Shown: in pieces, positions 44,865-53,434 of the stretch
Position numbering within the stretch: the stretch's first letter is position 1
Layout of the letters: the number at the start of each line of letters is the position of its first letter
Assembly (NCBI GenBank): GCA_050247235.1
Contig: JBFWUN010000005.1
Location: 57,104 to 121,103, forward strand
Source of the DNA: CAIKBL01 sp050247235
GTDB taxonomy: Bacteria > Pseudomonadota > Gammaproteobacteria > Ga0077536
Reading direction: 5' to 3'
DNA length: 64,000 nt
Position numbers and translations under genes: made by a program
Notes under the pieces: generated by a model
What the model saw: only the letters and a program-made list of their open reading frames with translations
What the model was told of the DNA's origin: nothing
Database searches by the model: none

Positions 44865-46532
44865 ATGCATCTGAAACGGCATCTCGCAGCGCTCGCCTGC
44901 GCGCTCGGGGCGGGGCTCGCGGCGTCCGCCGCGCCGGTAACCCAGGATCAGCTCGTCCAGGGCACCGCACAGACCGATCGGTGGCTCATGTACGGCGGCA
45001 ACTACGCGAACTGGCGCTACAGCCCGCTGGCGGACATCAACCGCGACAACGTCTCGAAACTGCGACCCGCCTGGATCTTCCAGCCGGGCATCCCCGGCCA
45101 GTTCGAAGCGTCGCCGGTGGTGGTGGACGGGATGATGTACGTGACTGCCGCGTACAACAACCTGTTCGCGCTCGACGCCGCGACCGGGGAGATGAAGTGG
45201 CACTACGCGCACCAGATGCCGAACGAGATCCAGATCTGCTGCGGCCCGGCCAACCGCGGGGTGGCGGTGCACGGCGACCGGATCTTCATGGGGACATTGG
45301 ATGCGCGGCTGATCGCGTTCGACCGCGCCACCGGCAACGTGCTGTGGAACGTGGAGATGGACCAGTTCGCGCACGGCTACAGCTCGACCGCCGCCCCGCT
45401 CGTGATCGAGGACAAGGTCATCATCGGGATCGCCGGCGGCGAGTACGGGGTGCGCGGCTTCATCGACGCGTACGATGTGGCAACGGGCAAGCGGCTGTGG
45501 CGGCGCTACACGATCCCGGCCGAGGGTGAACCCGGCGTCGAGACCTGGGCCGGGGATTCGTACAAGACCGGCGGCGGTCCCGCCTGGACCACCGGCACCT
45601 ACGATGCCGAGAAACGTGTGCTGTACTGGGCCGTCGGCAACCCCTCGCCCGACTGGAACGGGGATACGCGCGAAGGCGACAACCTGTACACCAACGCGCT
45701 GCTCGCGCTCGATCCGGACACCGGCGATCTGAAGTGGCATTTCCAGTTCACGCCGCACGACATCTGGGACTACGACGGCAACACCGGCGTGTTCCTGGTG
45801 GATACCGAACACGCCGGCAAACCGACCAGGGCGGTGGTGCAGCCCAACCGCAACGGTTTCCTCTACGTGCTGGATGCCGCGAGCGGCAGCTTCCTGCGCG
45901 GCACGCAGTACACGGACACGCTCAACTGGGCCAAGGGGCTCGATCCGCACGGCCGTCCGATCTTCGATCCGAAATACGTGCCGATGTCCGGCGGCAACCC
46001 GGAGTTCATCTGCCCCGGCAACGTGGGCGGCCAGAACGGCTCCTACACCGCGGCGTACAGCCCGGGGACGAAGCTGCTGTACGTGCCGGTGATCGAAGCC
46101 TGCGGCAAGATGGAGAAGCAGGCGGCCGTGTTCGTCAACGGCACACCGTTCTGGGGCGGCGGCCCGGGCGAGATGCAGGGCCCGGAGGAATCGTATGGTC
46201 ACGTGTCGGCGATCGATCCCGCCACGGGCAAGATCCGCTGGAAACACCGCGACGAGTGGCCGCTGGTCGGCGGCACCCTGGCGACCGCCGGTGGCCTCGT
46301 CTTCACGGGGACCCAATCCGGCCACGCGATCGCGCTTGACGACACCACCGGCAAGGAGCTGTGGCGCTTCCAGACGGGCTCGATGATCCGCGGCCAGCCG
46401 ATCACCTGGAAGCTCGGGGATCGCCAGTACATGGCGATGCCGAGCGGCGGCGGCGGCATTGCCGTCACGATCATCGGCGAGAACCCGAACGTGACCCTGG
46501 GCAGCGCGCTCGTCGTGTTCGCGCTGCCGTGA
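44865..46532 (+). CDS. PQQ-dependent alcohol dehydrogenase with lanthanide-type ligand set
   Basis: 555 residues. Signal peptide (LAALACALGAGLAASAAP), then an eight-bladed propeller with repeated W-docking motifs (GEMKWHY, GNVLWNV, GDLKWHF, GKELWRF). Vicinal Cys125-Cys126 (ICCGPANRG) form the ring next to PQQ. Metal ligands are Glu193, Asn259 and Asp302, with an additional Asp304 (WDYDGN). Asp two residues after the catalytic Asp marks lanthanide-dependent XoxF-type enzymes; calcium MxaF has Ala there. It oxidises alcohols in the periplasm. GGGGAGA precedes ATG 44865. Coupled to the binding-protein gene. Confidence 0.95.
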   Translation: MHLKRHLAALACALGAGLAASAAPVTQDQLVQGTAQTDRWLMYGGNYANWRYSPLADINRDNVSKLRPAWIFQPGIPGQFEASPVVVDGMMYVTAAYNNLFALDAATGEMKWHYAHQMPNEIQICCGPANRGVAVHGDRIFMGTLDARLIAFDRATGNVLWNVEMDQFAHGYSSTAAPLVIEDKVIIGIAGGEYGVRGFIDAYDVATGKRLWRRYTIPAEGEPGVETWAGDSYKTGGGPAWTTGTYDAEKRVLYWAVGNPSPDWNGDTREGDNLYTNALLALDPDTGDLKWHFQFTPHDIWDYDGNTGVFLVDTEHAGKPTRAVVQPNRNGFLYVLDAASGSFLRGTQYTDTLNWAKGLDPHGRPIFDPKYVPMSGGNPEFICPGNVGGQNGSYTAAYSPGTKLLYVPVIEACGKMEKQAAVFVNGTPFWGGGPGEMQGPEESYGHVSAIDPATGKIRWKHRDEWPLVGGTLATAGGLVFTGTQSGHAIALDDTTGKELWRFQTGSMIRGQPITWKLGDRQYMAMPSGGGGIAVTIIGENPNVTLGSALVVFALP

Positions 46533-47356
46533 GGCGGGTGGGACGCGCCGGCGGGGTGCTGGCGGCGCTGCTGTGCGCGATCTCCGGGGCGGCCGGGGCG
46601 GCCTCGCCGCTGCGCGTCTGCCTGCTCGCGCACAACCTGCCGTACTCCGCGCGTGACGGCGCGCACGGATTCGATGTGGACGTCGCGCGTGCGGTGGCGT
46701 CGGCGCTCGACCGCGCGTTCGAACCGGTGTGGATCGACAACCCGGCAGTGCTGACCGAGATCGATGACAGCGACATCCCGGTCCACCGGCTCCGCAAAGG
46801 CGCCTGCGACGCGATCTTCAGCGTGCCCGGTCCCGCGCGGGATACCTTGAAACGGTTGCCCACGCTCGCGCTCGGCGAGGCGTATTACGGTGCCGCGTTC
46901 GAACTCATCGGGTCACCCGGCACGCCGCCACACCTGAAAGCCCTGAAGGCGAAGGCGGTGGCGATCCAGGCGCAGACGGTCGCGAGCTTCGCGATCGCGC
47001 TGCTGCACGGCAGGCAGCGCACGTATTTCGCGCCGCGCGCAGCGCTGGAAGGCGTGGCGCGCGGCGAGGCCGACGCCGCGCTGCTGTGGGGGCCGACAGC
47101 GGGCTGGCAGCTGCGGCAGCCGCCCGCGCTCGGGCTCGGGATCGCGGAAGGCTACGTGCCGCCCCCGGCGCTCGCATGGAACCTGCACGTCGCGACCCGC
47201 GCCGACGAGGCGCCGCTGCGCGAGGCGATTGACGGCGCGCTCGCGCGTGCGGCGACCGACGGCGCGCTCGCACGGGCGGCGTCCGCTTACGGGATCCCGT
47301 GGCATCCCCCTTTCGCGGCGACCTACAGCCTGACGGAGATGAACCGCCTGCGCTGA
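46529..47356 (+). CDS. MxaJ/XoxJ-like periplasmic binding protein
   Basis: 275 residues from GTG 46529, which overlaps the dehydrogenase stop (GTGA). Signal peptide (GVLAALLCAISGAAGAA), then a family-3 solute-binding fold: LRVCLLAHNLPYSARDGAHGFDVDVARAVASAL, later KAVAIQAQTVASFAIALL and EADAALLWGPTAGWQL. MxaJ and XoxJ have this fold and bind methanol dehydrogenases, possibly to load the metal or cofactor. Coupled translation makes that role likely here. No XoxG cytochrome or pqq gene is in the window. Confidence 0.82.
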   Translation: MRRVGRAGGVLAALLCAISGAAGAASPLRVCLLAHNLPYSARDGAHGFDVDVARAVASALDRAFEPVWIDNPAVLTEIDDSDIPVHRLRKGACDAIFSVPGPARDTLKRLPTLALGEAYYGAAFELIGSPGTPPHLKALKAKAVAIQAQTVASFAIALLHGRQRTYFAPRAALEGVARGEADAALLWGPTAGWQLRQPPALGLGIAEGYVPPPALAWNLHVATRADEAPLREAIDGALARAATDGALARAASAYGIPWHPPFAATYSLTEMNRLR

Positions 47357-47360
47357 AAGT

Positions 47361-48431
47361 TCAGGCGCTGCGCGGGGCGTCCTGCGCGCGCACGATGCGG
47401 TCCTTGCCCGCCCGCTTGCCGGCATACAGCGCCCGATCCGCGCGCACCAGCACCTCGTCCAGTGACTGTCCCTGCGCGATCTCGGCCACGCCGAACGTCA
47501 TCCGCACGGGAAACGCGCGCTCGCCGTGCGCGACGGGCCGCGCGTTCAGCGCGTGCCGGATGCGTTCCGCGACGGTCTCGGCTTCCGCGATGCCGGTTTC
47601 CGGCAGGAACACCAGGAACTCCTCGCCGCCCCAGCGCGCGACGCGATCCTGGGTCCGCACCGCCTCGTGCAGGCGGCCGGCGACCGCGACGAGCGCCGCG
47701 TCCCCCGCCTGGTGCCCGTGCGCATCGTTCAGCCGCTTGAAGTCGTCGATGTCGCCGAGTACCACGGAGAACGCCCGCCCGTTGCGGCGGAAGCGTGCGA
47801 TCTCCTGCGCCATGAGGTCCGACAGCGAACGACGGTTGAGCAGCCCGGTGAGGGCGTCGGTGGTTGCCAGCCGGAGCAGGTCGGCGTTCACGCCTTCCAG
47901 CTCCTGCGTGGTCGACTGCACCGCGCGCGCATAGGTGTGCGCGAGGAAACCGAGGATGCCGGCGAACACCACGGTGTTCAGGCTGCGGATCACGAGGATC
48001 ACGGGCCGCACGTGTTCCAGCCGCGGATCGTGGAAGTGGTGTTCGGCGATGCCGTACACCGCGGCGATCGCGATAAAGATCGCCACCTTCAGCGCGAACG
48101 GAAACCGCGGACACAGCAGCAGGAACACCAGCACCAGGAACATGAACAGGTGGAAGTTGGCGGTCCATCCCAGCAGCCAGGTCGCGATCAGCGCGTGTCC
48201 GATGACGGCCACCGACATCAGCGCCAGCGAGGCCATCAGCCGCGCGTGCCGCTGCCACCACATGGCGAGACCCGTGATGCCGAGCACCGCGGCATTGACG
48301 GCGGGCATGGTCGGAATGCCGAGCGCCGCGAACATCAGCAGGTAGCTGCCGTACGCGCACAGCGACGCCAGCAGGAGCATGCGGAAGACGGCTTCGTAGC
48401 GCTGACCCAGCCCCATGGCCGGCGGCTTCAT
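47361..48431 (-). CDS. Membrane diguanylate cyclase (GGDEF domain)
   Basis: 356 residues. About six membrane helices in residues 12-165 form the sensory part. The GGDEF domain follows (about 190-350) with the active-site RWGGEEFLVF, LGDIDDFKRLNDAHGHQAGD and ADRALYAGKRAGKDRIV. The product is cyclic di-GMP, which usually favours biofilm or surface adhesins such as the TPS locus 13 kb away. No clear RxxD inhibitory site is seen before GGEEF. It converges with the binding-protein gene (5 bases between). Confidence 0.93.
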   Translation of the reverse strand: MKPPAMGLGQRYEAVFRMLLLASLCAYGSYLLMFAALGIPTMPAVNAAVLGITGLAMWWQRHARLMASLALMSVAVIGHALIATWLLGWTANFHLFMFLVLVFLLLCPRFPFALKVAIFIAIAAVYGIAEHHFHDPRLEHVRPVILVIRSLNTVVFAGILGFLAHTYARAVQSTTQELEGVNADLLRLATTDALTGLLNRRSLSDLMAQEIARFRRNGRAFSVVLGDIDDFKRLNDAHGHQAGDAALVAVAGRLHEAVRTQDRVARWGGEEFLVFLPETGIAEAETVAERIRHALNARPVAHGERAFPVRMTFGVAEIAQGQSLDEVLVRADRALYAGKRAGKDRIVRAQDAPRSA

Positions 48432-48507
48432 CGGCGCCGACTTTCCTGCATTCCCGCGTGCCGCCTGCCCGGTGCGCCCGGTGGCGCCCGCCGGCTGCTT
48501 GTCGAAG

Positions 48508-48720
48508 TCAGTCGAGATAGCGCTTGTCCTTCAGTTCGCGTTCGCGAAGGTACTCGTGGCAGACCAGCGCGCCCACCACGTCCAGCACGAGCAGGATCCC
48601 CGCGGTGACGGTCAGCTTGAAGAATGTCTCGGAAGCGAACGTTTCGAACCACAGCTGCAGCAGCGCGAGCGCGGACCACGCGCCCGCGATCACGAGTCCG
48701 ATGATCGAGGCCAGCTTCAC
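48508..48720 (-). CDS. Small membrane protein of unknown function
   Basis: 70 residues from GTG 48720, which overlaps the stop codon of the upstream gene (GTGA). Two hydrophobic segments (IIGLVIAGAWSALALLQLWF and LTVTAGILLVLDVVGALVC) suggest two membrane helices, followed by a charged tail (REREL KDKRYLD region). No family is recognised. Coupling to the DUF4177-like gene suggests a joint function. Confidence 0.7.
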   Translation of the reverse strand: MKLASIIGLVIAGAWSALALLQLWFETFASETFFKLTVTAGILLVLDVVGALVCHEYLRERELKDKRYLD

Positions 48721-48929
48721 CGTTCGCGCTCCATCACCACGAGGTAGGCCTCGCGCGACCACAGCAGCAGCATGCGACGGATGTCCTTTTCCATCGTGAC
48801 CACGCGCCAGCCTTCCGCCGCGTTGCGGTTCAGGAACTCGCTGAAGCGTTCGGGATCCACCTTGGACGCGCCGAGCAGCAGTGAGCCCAGCATGCCTTCC
48901 TGGTAGATGACGACCTTGTATTCCTTCAC
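48717..48929 (-). CDS. DUF4177-like small protein
   Basis: 70 residues. The start MKEYKVVIYQEGMLGSLLLG and the later SEFLNRNAAEGWRVVTMEKD followed by LLWSREAYLVVMERE match the short DUF4177 layout (KYEYK...LN..GxxGWELV...). No catalytic residue is known for the family. It is followed by the overlapping small membrane-protein gene. ATG 48929 is the only sensible start. Confidence 0.76.
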   Translation of the reverse strand: MKEYKVVIYQEGMLGSLLLGASKVDPERFSEFLNRNAAEGWRVVTMEKDIRRMLLLWSREAYLVVMERER

Positions 48930-48982
48930 CGTGCCGCTCCTTCGTTACCTGCGGCGCAATCTGCGGAGCGCCCGGATCAATG

Positions 48983-50926
48983 TCAAGGCGAGGCGATCCC
49001 GTGTGCGGCCTGCGCGGGACAGGCGGGCAGCGGTATCCCCGCGCGTGGTGCGGCGAGGGCGAACGGTTCACGCGCCGCGCCGTCGATCGGACCCGTCGCG
49101 CTCACCCGTACGACCACGCGCGCCGGCGTCGTCGTCCCCGCGAGGCGGCGGTCGATGGATACCTGCAATACGTTGTCGTCGGGGGTGGGCGGCGCATCAC
49201 GCACGAGCAGCGAGCCGCCCGGATCGAGCAGCGCGAGATCGAGCCGGCTGAGACGCCACCAGCCGTCGGGGCCGCCGATCCTGCCGCGACCGACACGTCG
49301 CTGCCACGCAAGCGTGACTTTTTCGCCGGGCGCCAGCGCGAGCGCGTAGCACCGCGCGCTGTCCGGCGCGATCGCATCCCGCACCACGCCGTCGCGTGCA
49401 GCGAGTGCCGCGCGGTCGTTGAGGTAGCCCCAGCCGTAGCTGCGGTCGTAGTGCGCACCGTGCGGGTACGGTGCATGCGCGGCTGCCGCGGGATCGTCCC
49501 GGCACCCGTCGCCGTCACCGCCGGTGCGAGGATGCGCCGCACCGCCGCTCGTCCATGCATCCGCCGTGTTCACCAGCAGCGCCTTGACGGCCAGCGGATC
49601 GCGCAGGCCCGTGGCGAGCACGCGCGCCGCCACGCTGCCGGCGACTGCGGCCGCGGGACTCGTGCCGGTGTTGACCTTGTGAAAGCCGGCCGCGCCGGCC
49701 ACGCCGAGCCGCGCGCAGAACGCGCACGACACCCCGGCGTTTTCCGCGCACACCTGCCGGCAGTTCGCGGGGTCCACGCCGGCCGTCGCGATGCGCACTC
49801 CCGGCGCGACGAGATCGAGCAGCCGCGGACCGTCCGGCGGCGCCACGCTGCTGGTGCGGTACACCTTGTGGCGGGCGCGCGTCGCCTCCGGCGCGCAGGC
49901 TCGCCAGTCGAACGCGTGCATGTTGCCGACCGTGATGCCGTTGAACGTCTCGCCCGGCACCGTCAGCGAGTTGCCCGGCGAGTACCCGCGGTTCCCGGCG
50001 GATTTCACCACGACCACCGCCAGTTCCTCGCTCAGCCGATCCAGCACGCGCGTGACGCCGTGCCAGTCGACGCGCGCGCAGCGGCCATCCGGGGCTTCGC
50101 ACACCGCGCCGTTGCCCTGGCTGTAGTTGAGCAGGTCCGGGAGCGGCCGGCGATCAGTGGGCGATCCCAGCCACGCGAGCGCCCGCAGCAGCGCGGTGCG
50201 GCCGTGGCGCGTCTCGGGGCCGGCTTGCGCGACGAGCGTCGCGCCGAACCGCCCCGGAGACGGGGACGCCCACAGCGGGATATCCCCCGTCTGCAGCGGC
50301 ATGCCGAGCGCCTGCCCGGCGTAGATCCCGAGCATCGCGGTGCCGTGCGAACGCAGGAACCGGCGATGCACGCCGCCCGGCGTGCCCGGCTGGAAGTGCA
50401 TTTCCCCCAGCCCGTCCGCGAGCCACGGGTGGGCGGGATCCGCGCCGGCGTCGATCAGCGCGAGCACCAGCGGCGCCGCCCCGGACGCGGCAATGGTGTC
50501 CCGCGGCGCGATCTCGCGATCGGGCAGTGCCGGTGCCGGCGGCCACGGTCCATGCGTCTCGACGTAGGCGATCGCGCTGCCCGGTCGAAGTGCCGCGGAC
50601 TGCAGCGCGCGGTGCACGGGGATCGCGTGATTGGCCGGTACGTACAGCAGGTAGGCGTTGAGCACCGGCAGCGCCTCGATCTGCACGTGCGCGCGGACCG
50701 GGGTGGGCAGCGCGCCGCGCAGCGTCGCGTCCGTCGCAGGCCGGTGCGCAGCGAAGCTCGCGTGGCGCGCGGCGAGGATGCGCGCGCGGCGCGCGGGCAG
50801 GGTGTCCGCGGTGATCGGCGCCGCCTTCGCGGTTGCGATCTCGGCGACGAGCGCCGGCGGATCGTCCATCAGCACCAGCAGCACGTGTGGGGGCGCGGCG
50901 GTGGCCGGCAGCGCGGCCGCCAACAA
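48983..50926 (-). CDS. Exported S8 family serine peptidase (subtilase)
   Basis: 647 residues from TTG 50926. The catalytic triad is in order: Asp (LVLALIDAGADPAHPW), His (FLRSHGTAMLGIYAG) and Ser (VNTGTSPAAAVAGSVA). Many Cys pairs (CRQVCAENAGVSCAFC) suggest disulfides in an exported enzyme. From TTG the signal is very short (LAAALPATAAPP); in-frame codons upstream read RRRIAAALLAAALPATA, a better signal, but no ATG, GTG or TTG is there; a CTG at 50995 would fit. The start is therefore unresolved. It lies 17-87 bases after the alpha/beta hydrolase. Confidence 0.9.
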   Translation of the reverse strand: MLAAALPATAAPPHVLLVLMDDPPALVAEIATAKAAPITADTLPARRARILAARHASFAAHRPATDATLRGALPTPVRAHVQIEALPVLNAYLLYVPANHAIPVHRALQSAALRPGSAIAYVETHGPWPPAPALPDREIAPRDTIAASGAAPLVLALIDAGADPAHPWLADGLGEMHFQPGTPGGVHRRFLRSHGTAMLGIYAGQALGMPLQTGDIPLWASPSPGRFGATLVAQAGPETRHGRTALLRALAWLGSPTDRRPLPDLLNYSQGNGAVCEAPDGRCARVDWHGVTRVLDRLSEELAVVVVKSAGNRGYSPGNSLTVPGETFNGITVGNMHAFDWRACAPEATRARHKVYRTSSVAPPDGPRLLDLVAPGVRIATAGVDPANCRQVCAENAGVSCAFCARLGVAGAAGFHKVNTGTSPAAAVAGSVAARVLATGLRDPLAVKALLVNTADAWTSGGAAHPRTGGDGDGCRDDPAAAAHAPYPHGAHYDRSYGWGYLNDRAALAARDGVVRDAIAPDSARCYALALAPGEKVTLAWQRRVGRGRIGGPDGWWRLSRLDLALLDPGGSLLVRDAPPTPDDNVLQVSIDRRLAGTTTPARVVVRVSATGPIDGAAREPFALAAPRAGIPLPACPAQAAHGIASP

Positions 50927-51012
50927 CGCGGCGGCAATCCGACGCCGCCAGGGACGGATGGAGAAGCGGCGGTCCGGACGACCGCCGCGGGTCAGGGACG
51001 CGACGAAACGCC

Positions 51013-51807
51013 TCAGGCGAACTGCTTCAGGAAACCGTGCAGGTCATCGTTGAACACGGCCGGCTTCTCGAGCTGGCAGAAATGCCCGACGTCGTCGTAG
51101 ATCTTGATCTTCGCATTCGGAATGTTGTCCGCCAGCAGCTGGTTGTGGGCGACGGTGGTGGCGCCGTCCTCCTTGCCCGCGATGATCAACGTGGGCTGCC
51201 TGATGTTCTTCAGCTGGTCCGTGATGTTCCAGTTGAACACACCGTTCGGATCCGCCGCGCTGGCGAAGAACACCTGCTCGGTGAAGTTGCTCGGGTTGCG
51301 GAAGCAGCCTTCCATGAACTGCAGGATTTCCGGGCGCTCGGCCTTGGATTTTGCCGACACCGTGACCTGCAGGAGGCCGCTGAACAGCGCGCGCCAGTCC
51401 TTCTGCATCGCCTCCGCCGCGGCCGGATCCATCGTTGCCGCCATGTTCGTCGCGCTGCTCAGGATGAGATTGCCGAGCACACGGCCTGGGGTGGAGAGGC
51501 TGGTCTGCATCGCGATCATGCCGCCGATGGAGTTGCCGACGAGCACGGCCTTGTCCACGCCGCACTGGTCCAGGATGGCCGCCACGTCGGCCGCGGATTC
51601 CTGGATTGCGTAACCGCTGGCGGGCTTGTCGGACAGGCCGTGACCGCGATGGTCGACCACGATCACGCGATGCGTGCGGCCGAATTCGAACAGCTGGTTC
51701 GCCCAGATGTAACGGTTGGTGGTCCACGGATGCAGGAACACGACGGGCAGGCCCTGGCCGTAGGACTCGTAGTAGACGTTGACGCCGTTGCGGTTGACGG
51801 TAGGCAT
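51013..51807 (-). CDS. Alpha/beta hydrolase
   Basis: 264 residues. Catalytic residues: the nucleophile elbow GNSIGG (Ser93), the acid likely Asp in IIAGKEDGATTV and His in YDDVGHFCQLEKP. The N-terminal HPWTTNRYIW supplies the oxyanion hole. It resembles 3-oxoadipate enol-lactonase-like and other soluble carboxylester hydrolases; the substrate is unknown. A lactone product of the nearby monooxygenase is a possible substrate, but that is only inference. ATG 51807 has a GAGGTCAACC ribosome-binding region. It is divergent from the thioredoxin-domain gene. Confidence 0.92.
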   Translation of the reverse strand: MPTVNRNGVNVYYESYGQGLPVVFLHPWTTNRYIWANQLFEFGRTHRVIVVDHRGHGLSDKPASGYAIQESAADVAAILDQCGVDKAVLVGNSIGGMIAMQTSLSTPGRVLGNLILSSATNMAATMDPAAAEAMQKDWRALFSGLLQVTVSAKSKAERPEILQFMEGCFRNPSNFTEQVFFASAADPNGVFNWNITDQLKNIRQPTLIIAGKEDGATTVAHNQLLADNIPNAKIKIYDDVGHFCQLEKPAVFNDDLHGFLKQFA

Positions 51808-52000
51808 GACGGTTGACCTCTTCTCGTAAATTGGATTCGGGATGGGCTGGACGGCCGGATGATAACGGACATCCGGTCGCGTGAAACTCGGAAAGCGCGA
51901 GGCTGCGGGTACACCGCCGCCCGCAACCATCCCGCAGTGTCCGGCAGCGCTGTCCACGGATTACACTGCGCGATACGCGCCCTCGACCTGGAGCACCCCG

Positions 52001-53434
52001 ATGACCGCAGCACTTCCGGAAGGCCTCATCGCGGTCGTCAAACGCGACTGCCCCACCTGCGTGCTGGTGGATCCCGTGCTCGCCGCGCTCGACCACGCCG
52101 GCCTGCCGCTGACGGTGTACGTGCAGGATGACCCGGCATTCACGCGAGCCGCGCACGTGGTCGACGACCGCGCGCTCGAGCACTCCTTCCGGCTCGGCAT
52201 CGAGACGGTGCCTACGCTGCTGCGCATCGTCGGCGGCCGCGAGGAAGCGCGCGCCGTCGGCTGGGACGCGGCGGAATGGCGGCGCCTGACCGGGCGCGCG
52301 GACCTCGGTGCCGGGCTGCCGCCGCAGCGGCCCGGCTGCGGCTCAAAGTCCGTGGAACCCGGGATCGCGGAGCGTCTTGCGGTGCGTTTCGGCGACACGG
52401 GCATGGTGGCGCGGCGCATCGAGGTGCCGCCGCTCGAGGATGACATCGAACTCTGTTTCGACCGCGGCTGGAGCGACGGCCTGCCGGTGGTGCCACCCAC
52501 CGAGGAGCGCGTGTACCGGATGCTGCAGGGCACGACCCGCGCACCCGGTGAAGTGCTCGGCGCGATGCCGCCCAACCTCGCGCCGTGCACGGTGGAGAAA
52601 GTGGCCATCAATGCCGTGATGGCGGGCTGCAAGCCGGAGTACCTGCCGGTCGTGATCGCGGCCGTGCAGGCTGCGCTCGATCCCGCGTTCTGCCTGCACG
52701 GCCTGCTCGCGACCACGTGGTTTGCCGGACCGATGGTCATCGTCAACGGCCCCGTGCGCGAACGCATCGGCATGAACTGGCAGGGCAACGTGCTCGGCCA
52801 GGGCAACCGCGCGAACGCGACGATCGGCCGCGCACTGCAGCTGGTGGTGCGCAATGTCGGCGGTGGACGTCCGCGCGAGATCGACCAGTCCACGTTCGGT
52901 ACTCCGGCCAAGGTCACGTTCTGCTTCGCCGAGGACGAAAGCACGCCGTGGACCACGCTCGCCGAAGATCGCGGCGTGCCGCGCGATCGCTCGGCGGTGA
53001 CGGTGTTCAGCGCGGACGGCCCGCTCGGTGTCGCGGACCAGGCGTCGCGCACGCCGGACGCGCTGGTGCGTTCGCTCGCCGGCAGCCTGTGCGCGGTGGC
53101 GCACGTGGACATCGCGAACGCGGCCGACGCCGTGGTCGTGATCAGTCCCGAGCACGGCCGCGTGTTCGACGACGCCGGCTGGGGCAAGGCCGACGCGCTG
53201 GCCGCGCTGCATGCCGCCTGCCGCATCCGCGGCAAGGATCTCGGCATGGGCACCGACACCCGCGCGCCGATCGCGCAGAGCGGCCATGACGGCACGGTCG
53301 CCAAGTTCCGCACGGAAGGCCTCACGCTCGTGCGCGCCGGCGGCGACGCCGGCATGTTTTCCGCCATCATTCCGGGCTGGCTGATGAAAGGCACGCTCGG
53401 CACCGATCCAGTCACCCGGGAGATCACCGCATGA
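52001..53434 (+). CDS. Thioredoxin-domain protein, partner of a UGSC selenoprotein
   Basis: 477 residues. The first ~95 residues form a thioredoxin-like domain with the redox motif CPTC (Cys17, Cys20; KRDCPTCVLVDPVLAAL) and a cis-Pro segment IETVPTLLRIV. The remaining ~380 residues are a domain of unknown function found in UGSC-linked proteins, with GWSDGLPVVPPTEERV, APCTVEKVAINAVMAGC and a C-terminal GGDAGMFSAIIPGW. No signal peptide is seen, so it is cytoplasmic. Its stop overlaps the start of the UGSC gene (ATGA), which makes it the natural redox partner. GGAG precedes ATG 52001. No enzyme activity is known. Confidence 0.86.
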   Translation: MTAALPEGLIAVVKRDCPTCVLVDPVLAALDHAGLPLTVYVQDDPAFTRAAHVVDDRALEHSFRLGIETVPTLLRIVGGREEARAVGWDAAEWRRLTGRADLGAGLPPQRPGCGSKSVEPGIAERLAVRFGDTGMVARRIEVPPLEDDIELCFDRGWSDGLPVVPPTEERVYRMLQGTTRAPGEVLGAMPPNLAPCTVEKVAINAVMAGCKPEYLPVVIAAVQAALDPAFCLHGLLATTWFAGPMVIVNGPVRERIGMNWQGNVLGQGNRANATIGRALQLVVRNVGGGRPREIDQSTFGTPAKVTFCFAEDESTPWTTLAEDRGVPRDRSAVTVFSADGPLGVADQASRTPDALVRSLAGSLCAVAHVDIANAADAVVVISPEHGRVFDDAGWGKADALAALHAACRIRGKDLGMGTDTRAPIAQSGHDGTVAKFRTEGLTLVRAGGDAGMFSAIIPGWLMKGTLGTDPVTREITA

